Source: Alphaproteobacteria bacterium (lineage in GTDB: Bacteria; Pseudomonadota; Alphaproteobacteria; Rhizobiales; Xanthobacteraceae). From it: a DNA stretch of 13,536 nucleotides. The translations under genes were made by a program, and so were the position numbers. Position 1 is the stretch's first letter; each line of letters starts with the position of its first letter. Shown here in pieces: positions 5,545 through 12,400 of this stretch. Location of the stretch: positions 1-13,536 of the forward strand of contig VAZL01000011.1 in the NCBI GenBank assembly GCA_005883445.1. The letters run 5' to 3'. The notes below the pieces were generated by a model. It saw only the letters and a list, made by a program, of their open reading frames with translations. It was not told the origin of the DNA and searched no databases.

Positions 5545-6153
5545 TCAATCCTCGGTCAGATGCCGCACGCCGGCGCGGAAATAATCCCAGCCAGTGTACA
5601 GCGTCAGCAATGCGGACAGCCACAGCAGAGCGAGCCCGATCGGCGTCACCACCGGCACGACGGCGTCGCCCGCCTTGCCGGCGATGAGGAACCCGACGGC
5701 GACGAGCTGCAGCGTCGTCTTCCATTTGGCGAGCTGCGTCACCGGCACGCTCACGCGCAACTCGGCGAGATATTCGCGCAGGCCCGAAACCAGAATCTCG
5801 CGGCAGAGGATGACGATCGCCGCCCACAGCGACCAGCCGCGGATGGTGCCGTCGGCGGCCAGCATCAACAGGCACGATGCCACCAAGAGCTTGTCCGCGA
5901 TCGGGTCGAGCATGCGGCCGAAGGCCGATTGCTCGCCCCATTTGCGGGCGAAATAGCCGTCGAGGACGTCGGTCACTCCGGCGCTGATGAAGATCACCAC
6001 GGCGACCCAGCGCAGCCACAGCCCGCCCTGCAGAATGTCCTGCCAATAGAGGCACGCCACGACCGCCGGAACCGCGGCGATGCGGGCATAGGTCAAAAGG
6101 TTCGGCACCGCGAGCCGCCGCGGCGGAACCTGTCTCGAGGTGACCGTATTCAT
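5545..6153 (-). CDS. pgsA: CDP-diacylglycerol--glycerol-3-phosphate 3-phosphatidyltransferase
   Basis: Integral inner-membrane enzyme (EC 2.7.8.5) that makes phosphatidylglycerol phosphate, the first committed step to phosphatidylglycerol and cardiolipin. 202 residues. The CDP-alcohol phosphatidyltransferase signature is complete: D62, D65, G66, A69, R70, G79, D83 and D87 in TDVLDGYFARKW...GRMLDPIADK. Several hydrophobic segments follow (such as 89-101, 109-120, 148-160, 170-187). I chose the ATG at 6153 because PNLLTYARI then falls near residue 17, as in relatives; the frame stays open upstream to 6252, but that stretch is Arg-rich and unlike the family. The Shine-Dalgarno is weak. It lies 190 bp after uvrC; I see no terminator or strong promoter in that gap, only a short AT-rich patch near 6270-6290. 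Confidence 0.95.
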   Translation of the reverse strand: MNTVTSRQVPPRRLAVPNLLTYARIAAVPAVVACLYWQDILQGGLWLRWVAVVIFISAGVTDVLDGYFARKWGEQSAFGRMLDPIADKLLVASCLLMLAADGTIRGWSLWAAIVILCREILVSGLREYLAELRVSVPVTQLAKWKTTLQLVAVGFLIAGKAGDAVVPVVTPIGLALLWLSALLTLYTGWDYFRAGVRHLTED

Positions 6154-6343
6154 GGACCGAAGGAATACCCTTCCCGCGCCCGCGTCAAACGGGATGCTGC
6201 CGCCGTCCCCATCGCCGCGGCCCGGCCTGGTCCGGAGCCGCCGCGCATGCACGAATTAGAGACACCACTTCCATACATAAATATGACGCGCATTCGCGAC
6301 TTGCATGCCTGTTCCACCGCTATCGATGCCGCCGCTGCAGGCG

Positions 6344-8389
6344 CTACCCCGCCCGCTCGTGGAAGAAGTCGTAGATCTTGCGCGCGGTCTCGGCGCTGAT
6401 CCCGGGCACTTTGGCAAGATCAGCCAGCGCCGCGCGCTCGATCGCCTTGAGCGTGCCGAAATGGTGGAGCAAGGCGCGCTTGCGGGTCGGGCCGATGCCC
6501 GGGATCTCCTGCAGTCCCGCCTCGCGGATGTCACGGCGGCGCCGGACGCGGTGCGAGCCGACCGCGAAGCGATGCGCCTCGTCGCGCAGCCGTTCGACAA
6601 AATAGAGCGCCGGATCGCGCGGCTTGAGCTTGAACGGCTCGCGTCCGGGCAGGAAGAAGGTCTCCATTCCGGCGTCGCGGTCCGGGCCTTTGGCCACCGC
6701 AACGAGCGGCACGTCGATGATGCCGAGCGCCGCCAGCGTCTCCTGCGCCGCGGTCAGCTGCCCGCGGCCGCCGTCGATAATGACGAGATCGGGCCACGGT
6801 GAATCGTTGTCCCCATCCCCGATATCGATGGGGGCGCCGGCGTCCGCCGGTGCCATCGCGAGCACCTGCGCCGGAGTGGGCGGCGTGCCCGGCAACGGGC
6901 GCGGCGCCTCGTTCATCAGCCGTTTGAAGCGGCGGCTCAGAACCTCCCGCATCATGCCGAAATCGTCGCCGGGCGCGAGATCGGCGGCGCGGATGTTGAA
7001 CTTGCGGTACTGATTTTTCTCAAACCCCTCCGCCCCGGCGACGATCATGGCGCCGACCGCGTTGCTCCCCTGGATGTGGCTGTTGTCGTAGATCTCGATG
7101 CGCCGCGGCGGCCGCGCCAGGACGAAGACCTCGGCCAACAATTCCAACAGCCGGCGCTGGGACGAACTCTCGGCCAGCTTGCGCGCCAGCGCCTCGCGCG
7201 CATTGGCGAGGGCGTGATCGACGAGGTCCTTCTTCTCGCCGCGCTGGGGCACGCCGACCTCGACCTTGCGGCCGCTCTTGATGCTCAAGGCCTCGGCCAG
7301 CAGCGCGCGCTCCTCGATCTCGTGGGAGATGAAGATTGCGCGCGGGCTCGGCTTGTCGTCGTAGAACTGGGCGAGAAACGCGCCGAGCACCTCGCCGGCC
7401 GAGAGCGAGCGGTCGGCCTTGGGGAAATACGCGCGATTGCCCCAGTTCTGGCCGGTGCGGAAAAAGAACACCTCGACGCAGCTGAAGCCGCCGGCCTGAT
7501 GCAGGGCGAACACATCGGCCTCCTCGACCCCGTGCGGGTTGATGCCCTGATGCGATTGCACCGCCGAGAGCGCGGCCAGACGGTCGCGGTAGATGGCGGC
7601 GCGCTCGAAATCGAGCGCGGCGGAGGCCTTCTCCATCTCCGCCGCCAGCTCGTCCTTCACCGCCTGGCTCTTGCCCGAGAGAAACGCGTTCGCTTCGCGC
7701 ACCAGCTCGCCGTATTCGACGAAATCGATCTCGCGCGTGCAAGGACCGGAGCAGCGCTTGATCTGATACAGCAAGCACGGGCGCGTGCGGCTCTCGAAGA
7801 ATCCGTCGGAACAAGAACGCAGCAGAAAGGCGCGCTGCAGCGCCGTGATCGTGCGGTTGACCGCCCAGACCGAGGCGAACGGGCCGTAATAATTGCCCTC
7901 GCGGGCGCGCGCGCCGCGATGCTTGAGGATTTGCGGCGCCCAGTGGTCGGCGGTGATCAGGATATGGGGAAACGACTTGTCGTCGCGCAGCAGCACGTTG
8001 AAGCGCGGGCGCAAGCGCTTGATCAGGTTGGCTTCGAGCAGAAGCGCCTCGGTCTCGGTCGCGGTCGAGACGAACTCGAGCGCCGCGGTCGCCGCGATCA
8101 TGCGTTCGATGCGGGGGTCGTAGCCGGTCGGGCGGCCATAGGCGATGATCCGTTTGCGGATGTTCTTGGCCTTGCCGACGTAGAGCACGTCGCCCTTGGC
8201 ATCGATCATGCGATAGACGCCGGGCGAGGACGGCGCGAGCTTGGCGTGACTCGCGATCACCGCGCGGCCGACGGCGAGCGGGCCGACGGCGGCGAGGTCG
8301 AGGTCCTGTTCCGGCTCGGGCAGCGCCTGCTCCTCGTCCTCCTCGAGGAGTTCGCTCGCGGGATCGATGTCGTTCTTGCTGCCGTTCAT
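6344..8389 (-). CDS. uvrC: UvrABC excinuclease subunit C
   Basis: Makes both incisions around a DNA lesion in nucleotide excision repair, after recruitment by UvrB. 681 residues from the ATG at 8389. The GIY-YIG nuclease domain is at about 53-131 (PGVYRM, LYVGKAKN). Four cysteines C193, C205, C213 and C217 keep the spacing of the E. coli [4Fe-4S] ligands. The UVR helix pair is at 245-275. The RNase H-like endonuclease carries D435 (IYDNSH), D539 (IIDGG) and H606 (DEAHRF). Tandem helix-hairpin-helix motifs are at 627-676. Two extras: an acidic N-terminal tail (8-32) and a Pro/Ala/Asp-rich insert (494-531) just before the second catalytic aspartate. The frame is open to 8506, but the added part is Arg/Ala-rich and unlike UvrC. 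It heads the uvrC-pgsA-moaD-moaE run. Confidence 0.96.
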   Translation of the reverse strand: MNGSKNDIDPASELLEEDEEQALPEPEQDLDLAAVGPLAVGRAVIASHAKLAPSSPGVYRMIDAKGDVLYVGKAKNIRKRIIAYGRPTGYDPRIERMIAATAALEFVSTATETEALLLEANLIKRLRPRFNVLLRDDKSFPHILITADHWAPQILKHRGARAREGNYYGPFASVWAVNRTITALQRAFLLRSCSDGFFESRTRPCLLYQIKRCSGPCTREIDFVEYGELVREANAFLSGKSQAVKDELAAEMEKASAALDFERAAIYRDRLAALSAVQSHQGINPHGVEEADVFALHQAGGFSCVEVFFFRTGQNWGNRAYFPKADRSLSAGEVLGAFLAQFYDDKPSPRAIFISHEIEERALLAEALSIKSGRKVEVGVPQRGEKKDLVDHALANAREALARKLAESSSQRRLLELLAEVFVLARPPRRIEIYDNSHIQGSNAVGAMIVAGAEGFEKNQYRKFNIRAADLAPGDDFGMMREVLSRRFKRLMNEAPRPLPGTPPTPAQVLAMAPADAGAPIDIGDGDNDSPWPDLVIIDGGRGQLTAAQETLAALGIIDVPLVAVAKGPDRDAGMETFFLPGREPFKLKPRDPALYFVERLRDEAHRFAVGSHRVRRRRDIREAGLQEIPGIGPTRKRALLHHFGTLKAIERAALADLAKVPGISAETARKIYDFFHERAG

Positions 8390-8502
8390 GCTGCGAAGGT
8401 AAGGCGCCGGCGCGGCCGCGGCCACCCGGCGCGAACGGAGGCTTGTGCGCAACGCGGCGTGTTGGCACGCGCGCTCCGCCCCAGCGCGGGAAACGACCCT
8501 CC

Positions 8503-8544
8503 GCATTCAGCTTGCCGCATTCGGTTTGCCCCGTTCGGCTTGCG
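8503..8544. repeat. Three tandem 14-bp repeats upstream of uvrC
   Basis: GCATTCAGCTTGCC, GCATTCGGTTTGCC and CCGTTCGGCTTGCG follow each other with no spacer (8503-8516, 8517-8530, 8531-8544). Units 1 and 2 match at 12 of 14 positions, units 2 and 3 at 10 of 14. They stand 114-155 bp upstream of the uvrC start. They could be protein-binding iterons or replication slippage. Confidence 0.6.
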
Positions 8545-8673
8545 CGGATGCCCCTTGAGCGATGGCGGTTTTGCCCCGGCGAGACCGATTTTCAAAGTAT
8601 TTTAATCGATCGTTTACCATGATTGAAAGTCGTAAAGTATTTGTTTACTGTATATAAGGCTGATTAGTGACGT

Positions 8674-8687
8674 ATCTAAAGTTAGAT
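8674..8687. promoter_or_regulatory. Operator-like palindrome upstream of the outer-membrane protein gene
   Basis: ATCTAA-AG-TTAGAT is a perfect 6-bp inverted repeat, about 100 bp upstream of the start codon and just downstream of the TATATA box, a place where a repressor could act. A looser pair AGTGT/ACACT lies at 8711-8729. Function inferred only. Confidence 0.35.
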
Positions 8688-8787
8688 TCTGTCGAAATAT
8701 TAAAAACTTGAGTGTGTCTTTCTTACACTAGACTATTCAAAATTTAATAATACTGTTCGATTCAACTGCTGCAAACGGAGGGCAATC

Positions 8788-9441
8788 ATGTATCGCGTTG
8801 TTGTGGCGTGCGTCGGCCTATTGGCGCTGGCGGGAGGGTCGGTGGCTGAAGCCCAGCCGGCGCCCTATTACCAGCCGGGGCCGGCCTACAATCCGATCTA
8901 CAGTTGGACCGGCTTCTACGTCGGCATCAACGGCGGCGGCGGCTGGGGCAGTTCCCAGTGGGACGCCGTGAACAGTTTCGACGTGTCCGGCGGCCTCATC
9001 GGCGGCACCGTCGGCTACAACTGGCAGTTCGGCCAGGTGGTGGTCGGCGCCGAGGGCGACATCGACTGGTCGGGCATCAAAGGGACGACCACCGTGCTGT
9101 GCCCTGGGGGCTGCGAGACGCGCAACAAGTGGCTCGCCACCGTGCGCGGGCGGCTAGGCTTGGCCTTCGACCGCTTCCTGCCCTACTTCACCGGCGGGCT
9201 CGCGCTCGGCGACATCAATGCCACCCTGCCGCTGTTGCCGGGCGGCAGCATCAGCAACGCCGGCTGGACCGTGGGCGCCGGCGTCGAGGTCGGCGTCGTC
9301 AGCAATGTGAGCCTCAAGGCCGAGTATCTCTACGTCGATCTCGGCAACTTCAACTGCGGCCTCAATTGCGGTCTCCCGCCCGGCAGCAACGTGTCGTTCA
9401 CCACCAACGTCTTTCGCGGCGGGGCGAACCTGCGGTTCTGA
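8788..9441 (+). CDS. Outer-membrane beta-barrel protein, Omp25/Omp31-like
   Basis: Exported small porin-like barrel of 217 residues. A signal peptide (MYRVVVACVGLLALAGGSVAEA) is probably cleaved after A22, before QPAPYYQPG. The mature chain opens with the hallmark WTGFYVGINGGGGWG (35-49) and alternates beta strands with Gly-rich turns (GGLIGGTVGYNWQFG, VVVGAEGDIDWSG, ATVRGRLGLAFDRFLPYFTGG). It ends in FRGGANLRF, a terminal Phe as BamA substrates require. Two cysteine pairs (VLCPGGC and NCGLNCG) may form loop disulfides. Members of this family are abundant surface proteins of Hyphomicrobiales that stabilise the envelope. It is alone on its strand, with its own AT-rich promoter region and its own terminator. 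Confidence 0.93.
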   Translation: MYRVVVACVGLLALAGGSVAEAQPAPYYQPGPAYNPIYSWTGFYVGINGGGGWGSSQWDAVNSFDVSGGLIGGTVGYNWQFGQVVVGAEGDIDWSGIKGTTTVLCPGGCETRNKWLATVRGRLGLAFDRFLPYFTGGLALGDINATLPLLPGGSISNAGWTVGAGVEVGVVSNVSLKAEYLYVDLGNFNCGLNCGLPPGSNVSFTTNVFRGGANLRF

Positions 9442-9466
9442 CGCCTGACCCGCGCGGCGCATGAAC

Positions 9467-9495
9467 AAGCCCCGGACCTCTGGTCCGGGGCTTTT
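9467..9495 (+). terminator. Rho-independent terminator after the outer-membrane protein gene
   Basis: A perfect 12-bp stem, AAGCCCCGGACC (9467-9478) with GGTCCGGGGCTT (9482-9493), has a TCT loop and runs into TTTT. It begins 25 nt after the stop codon. The minus-strand tail is only TTGTTC, so termination for the convergent GST gene would be weaker. Confidence 0.9.
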
Positions 9496-9517
9496 CGTTG
9501 GCTCACACCAACGCGGT

Positions 9518-10063
9518 CTAGCCCTGCGGCTTGGTCGCGGCGAAGGCCGGTACGCGCGCGGCAAATGCATCGAGCCAGGCGACCAGCCGCGGATGATCCC
9601 GCCGCCACGTTCCCTCGAAGCGGAAATCGCGATAGCCGAGCGCGCAAGCAAGCGCGATCTGACCCACATCGGGGGTCGCCGTGAGCGCCGGGGGCGCGGC
9701 CTCGAGCGCCGTGAGCGTACGCGCGACCTTGCCGGCCTGATGATCGACCCATTTCGGCTCGTGCCGCTCGGCCGGCCGCCAACGGCCTTCGTACACCAGC
9801 AGGACCGAGGCATCCATCACGCCGTCAGCGAGCGCCTGCAGGCGCAAGGCGGAAAAACGCGCATCGGCGTCGTTCGGGAGGATGCGGCCGCCGCCGGCGC
9901 GATGATCGAGATATTCCAGGATCACCCGGGAATCGAACAGCACCGTGCCGTCCTCGAGCAGGAGCGCCGGGATTTTGCCGAGCGGATTCTGCTGGCGCAC
10001 GCTGTCGCCCGCATTCATCGTGTCGGCGGGCTCGATCGCGATGTCGCGCCCGAGCCCGAGCAC
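9518..10063 (-). CDS. Glutathione S-transferase-like protein, N-terminus apparently missing
   Basis: From a GTG at 10063 the protein has 181 residues. The second half of the thioredoxin-like GSH domain is clear: NPLGKIPALLLEDG (26-39) with the cis-proline P32, and the gamma-glutamyl contact DS at 44-45 in VLFDSRVILEYLD. An all-helical C-terminal domain follows (LQALADGVMDASVLLVYEGR, DVGQIALACALGYRDFRF, HPRLVAWLDAFAARVP). In relatives the NPLGKIP motif lies near residue 50, so about 25 residues, including the first beta strand and the catalytic Ser/Cys turn, are absent. The frame is open for 27 more codons upstream (to a TGA at 10147-10145) but has no ATG, GTG or TTG there and no SP..RKV-like motif. 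An out-of-frame ATG at 10148 overlaps the cspA stop. A 5' frameshift or lost start is likely. Physiological substrate unknown. Confidence 0.75.
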   Translation of the reverse strand: MLGLGRDIAIEPADTMNAGDSVRQQNPLGKIPALLLEDGTVLFDSRVILEYLDHRAGGGRILPNDADARFSALRLQALADGVMDASVLLVYEGRWRPAERHEPKWVDHQAGKVARTLTALEAAPPALTATPDVGQIALACALGYRDFRFEGTWRRDHPRLVAWLDAFAARVPAFAATKPQG

Positions 10064-10147
10064 GTTCGCCCCGATTCGATGACCGGCGTGGAGCCGCGGC
10101 GGCGGCTTGCAAAGCGAGCAGTCGGCGGCGACTGGCGGGCTCGCTCA

Positions 10148-10363
10148 TCAACCGGTGATGACCAGGTTGACGGCCTTCGGACCCTTGCCCTTCTTGTCGG
10201 GCTCGACGTCGAAGGAAATCCGCTGTCCCTCGTTCAACGACTTGAGTCCCGCGCGCTCGACAGCGGTGACGTGCACGAACACGTCGCGTCCTCCGTCGTC
10301 CGGCTTGATGAAGCCGTAGCCGCGCTCGGCGTTGAAGAACTTGACCGTACCTGCCATGGCCAT
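10148..10363 (-). CDS. cspA: Cold-shock protein, CspA family
   Basis: Single OB-fold cold-shock domain of 71 residues that binds single-stranded RNA/DNA and acts as an RNA chaperone in the cytoplasm. RNP1 appears as RGYGFIKP (14-21) and RNP2 as DVFVHVTA (27-34). The N-terminal GTVKFFNAERGYGFI is standard. The ATG at 10363 follows AAAGGAG by 7 nt; a second ATG two codons later is too far from it. The stop overlaps an ATG of another frame (TGATG), at the place where the following GST gene ought to start, which suggests the two were once translationally coupled. Paralogues are usually many, so the exact csp letter is not determined. Confidence 0.95.
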   Translation of the reverse strand: MAMAGTVKFFNAERGYGFIKPDDGGRDVFVHVTAVERAGLKSLNEGQRISFDVEPDKKGKGPKAVNLVITG

Positions 10364-10554
10364 CGGGAAACTCCTTTCCCCGTGGTTGCTCCGCCGCCGA
10401 CCCCCACGGCGCGGCGGCTCGGCCGGACATTCACAAACGGGGAAAGCAGCGGCCTTACGGCCTCCGTTACTCCGCCGGGCCCCCACAGGAGGCGGAACGT
10501 CAAAGCCAGCCCTACGAAAATAGGCTAATCCTGGGCTGTGGAAAAGTGGCGAAA
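10364..10554 (-). promoter_or_regulatory. Leader and promoter region of the cold-shock gene
   Basis: 191 bp between rlmJ and cspA with no gene. Cold-shock genes usually have long structured leaders. Here the 6-bp pair TCCGCC/GGCGGA (about 10470-10497) and GGCC-TTAC-GGCC (about 10451-10462) could form stems. TTGACG occurs on the minus strand near 10500, but no good -10 follows it. The strong Shine-Dalgarno AAAGGAG is just upstream of the ATG. At the rlmJ end, GAAAAGT and ACTTTTC pair across the rlmJ stop (10541-10563). Confidence 0.35.
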
Positions 10555-11406
10555 CTACTTTTCGCCGGCGAGCCAATCGACGCAGTGGCTGCCCACGCCC
10601 GCCGCCGACAGGGCGCGCGCAAGCTCCGGCAGGAGCACTGCAAGCTCGCCGGCGAGCGTCCACGGCGGGTTGATCACGATCAGGCCGCACGCGCTAAGTC
10701 TCGCCGCCGCGCGCGGTGTGGCGACGCTCAATTCGGCGCGCAAGATCCTGGCCATGCCGCTCTGGCGCAAGCGGCGCGCCAGCGCATCAGCCGGCGCGCG
10801 CTCCTTGATCGGGTACCAGGCCAGATAGATTCCGCTCGCCCATTTGCGCTGCGCGGCTGCGAGCGCCTGCGCAAGCCGGGCGAAATCGCCGGCGTCTTCG
10901 AAGGCGGGATCGACGAGCACCAGGCCGCGCCGCTCCTTCGGCGGCACGTAGGCGTTGAGCGCGGTCCAGCCGTCGATCGCCACCGCCTTGCTGCGCCGGT
11001 CGCCCGCGAGATTGCGCGCGAGCGCAGCCGCCGCGTTCGGCTCGAGCTCGCAGGCGATGAGCCGGTCCTGCGCGCGCAGAAACGCGCGCGCGAGCGCGGG
11101 CGAACCGGGGTAAGCGGTCAGCCGCCCGCCGCCGTTGCAGGCGGCGACCGCGTCGAGATAGGGAGCAAGCAGCGCGCGCTCGCGCGCTGCGATCGGCCCA
11201 CGAACGAGCCGGTCGATCCCCTCGCGCCATTCGCCGCTGCGCTGCGCCTCCGCGGCGGCGAGGTCGTAGCGGCCGGCGCCGGCATGGGTGTCGATGACGC
11301 GGAAGGGCGCCGGCTTCTCGCGCAGATGCACGAGGATGCGCACCAGCACCGCGTGCTTGACCACATCGGCGAAATTGCCAGCGTGAAAGGCGTGGCGATA
11401 ATTCAT
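10555..11406 (-). CDS. rlmJ: 23S rRNA (adenine(2030)-N6)-methyltransferase, RlmJ family
   Basis: Class I SAM-dependent methyltransferase of 283 residues that methylates A2030 of 23S rRNA in E. coli. The N-terminal signature NYRHAFHAGNFADVVKHAVL (2-21) is typical. Motif I is DTHAGAGRYDL (39-49), followed by YPGSP (99-103) and the acidic ribose contact CELEP (119-123). The catalytic motif IV, normally DPPF/DPPY, reads DPAF here (D166-F169), a Pro-to-Ala change from one base (CCC/CCG to GCC). The aspartate is kept, so the enzyme may still be active. The C-terminal LSACGLIVINPPWTL is present. Single gene between RNase T2 and cspA, same strand; the Shine-Dalgarno is weak. Confidence 0.93.
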   Translation of the reverse strand: MNYRHAFHAGNFADVVKHAVLVRILVHLREKPAPFRVIDTHAGAGRYDLAAAEAQRSGEWREGIDRLVRGPIAARERALLAPYLDAVAACNGGGRLTAYPGSPALARAFLRAQDRLIACELEPNAAAALARNLAGDRRSKAVAIDGWTALNAYVPPKERRGLVLVDPAFEDAGDFARLAQALAAAQRKWASGIYLAWYPIKERAPADALARRLRQSGMARILRAELSVATPRAAARLSACGLIVINPPWTLAGELAVLLPELARALSAAGVGSHCVDWLAGEK

Positions 11407-11566
11407 GCGCGCAAACTCATAGGCGCAAAGTCATGCGCCCGAATTCGCGGCTGTCAAAGTCGTAAAGCGGCTGTCGCGCGTACGCGGCGGCTCCTCATCA
11501 CGCGCGCTGGAATAGGCGTCCCTGTCACGGGTCCCGCGCTGCGCTGCCTGGTCCGCGTGTTGCGCG

Positions 11567-12265
11567 CTAGCGCACGAGCGCGGCGCTGCCGCCGCGTACC
11601 GGCGGCATGACGAGCTCGTCGCGGCGGCAGGCGCGCGCGTCGATGTCGGGGCAGGCACGGAAGCGCAAGTCCTTGCCGAGGCAAATGCGCACCTCGCCCA
11701 AACGCCGGCTGCGGCAGGTCACCGCGATGCCGTCGCGGCTGAGGCCGGGATTGGCCTGCACGAACGCCTCCTCGACCTCGTCGGGCGAGACCGTGAGCGG
11801 CGCGCTCGGCGCGATATAAGCATCGGGGATCTTCACCGCCGCGCGCGCCTTGCGCACATTCTCGAAATAGGCGTTCGGGCTCAGCCCCGAGCAGGTGCCG
11901 TGGCGGTCCCACTCGTTGAAGATCAGGCGCGGCGCCGGCATCAGATCGAGCATGGAAGAGACGATGTTGCGGTCGAGCCGCGGCGCCGGCTGCTGGCAGA
12001 ATTCCGGGAAGCCCCGCTCGTATTGCGGCCACAGCCCGTGCACGACGAAGGAATAGGGCCGTGCGCCGCATTGCTGCTGCGGCGGCGTGCCGCGTTCGCC
12101 GGCGGCCTCGCAGAACGACGGCGACCAGGAGAGCGACAGCACGTAGAAGTCGAATTGTCCGGGCTGATTTTGGCGGCGATCCTGCGCCACCGCGATACCG
12201 GCGGTAGCAACCGTGAGCCACAACGCCACCGCGGCCAACGCCACGCGACCGACGCTCCGAACCAT
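11567..12265 (-). CDS. Secreted ribonuclease T2 (RNase I-like)
   Basis: Exported endoribonuclease of 232 residues that cleaves single-stranded RNA with little base preference through a 2',3'-cyclic phosphate, probably in the periplasm or outside. A signal peptide covers about 1-27 (LAAVALWLTVATAGIAVA, then QDRR). Active-site segment CAS I is FVVHGLWPQ with H76; CAS II is FNEWDRHGTCSG with E118 and H122. Eight cysteines (52, 66, 90, 125, 184, 195, 205, 213) allow four disulfides. The ATG at 12265 follows GGGAG by 6 nt. Upstream are its own presumed promoter and the palindrome at 12315-12329. Between its stop and rlmJ (11407-11566) I see no terminator, so read-through into rlmJ is possible. Confidence 0.95.
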   Translation of the reverse strand: MVRSVGRVALAAVALWLTVATAGIAVAQDRRQNQPGQFDFYVLSLSWSPSFCEAAGERGTPPQQQCGARPYSFVVHGLWPQYERGFPEFCQQPAPRLDRNIVSSMLDLMPAPRLIFNEWDRHGTCSGLSPNAYFENVRKARAAVKIPDAYIAPSAPLTVSPDEVEEAFVQANPGLSRDGIAVTCRSRRLGEVRICLGKDLRFRACPDIDARACRRDELVMPPVRGGSAALVR

Positions 12266-12314
12266 GGAACACTCCCATCAACCCACGCGAGGAGACAGGA
12301 CGCTACCATAGCGC

Positions 12315-12329
12315 CTTGAACATTTCAAG
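12315..12329. promoter_or_regulatory. Palindrome upstream of the RNase T2 gene
   Basis: CTTGAA-CAT-TTCAAG, a perfect 6-bp inverted repeat, 50-64 bp before the RNase T2 start. On the minus strand it contains TTGAAA, a possible -35 box, so a regulator bound here would block RNA polymerase. Function inferred only. Confidence 0.35.
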
Positions 12330-12339
12330 AACGAAACGG

Positions 12340-12363
12340 AAATAAAAGCGGTTCATTCACCGC
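12340..12363 (-). terminator. Probable intrinsic terminator of the four-cysteine secreted protein gene
   Basis: On the minus strand GCGGT-GAATGA-ACCGC is followed by TTTTATTT. The stem is only 5 bp, but the T-rich tail is good. A second stem without a T-tract, CCGGCGA/TCGCCGG (12369-12388), lies between it and the stop codon at 12401. Confidence 0.6.
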
Positions 12364-12400
12364 CAAGACCGGCGACATCAATCGCCGGCGCATGGGGCGA

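Larger units (their letters stand above)
8390..8787. promoter_or_regulatory. Gene-free divergent region between uvrC and the outer-membrane protein gene
   Basis: 398 bp without a convincing gene. The uvrC side (8390-8584) is GC-rich and holds the 14-bp tandem repeat. The side next to the outer-membrane protein (8585-8770) is strongly AT-rich: 34 G or C in the 120 bases from 8641, in a window that is otherwise far more GC-rich. AAAGTATTT occurs at 8594-8602 and 8634-8642, each followed downstream by GTTTAC (8612-8617, 8643-8648). TATATA at 8651-8656 is the best -10 candidate, but no good -35 sits at the right distance. GGAGGG precedes the ATG at 8788 by 5 nt. Confidence 0.6.

Noticed and set aside
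6154..6252. A longer pgsA start giving 235 residues.
   Set aside because: It adds Arg/Gly-rich sequence; relatives begin shortly before PNLLTYARI.
8390..8506. A longer uvrC start giving 720 residues.
   Set aside because: The extra 39 residues are Arg/Ala-rich, unlike UvrC, and the ATG at 8389 gives the expected N-terminal tail.
7020..8605. Frames of 482 and 509 codons overlapping uvrC on both strands.
   Set aside because: All uvrC domains and catalytic residues read cleanly in one frame; these are shadows.
11447..11475. Direct repeat GCGGCTGTC (11447-11455 and 11467-11475) in the rlmJ-RNase T2 gap.
   Set aside because: Two 9-bp copies in GC-rich DNA are weak evidence, and no promoter or operator context is visible.
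11558..11572. Palindrome GCGCTAGCGC at the end of the RNase T2 gene.
   Set aside because: It is a short GC palindrome lying over the stop codon, without a T-tract; probably chance.
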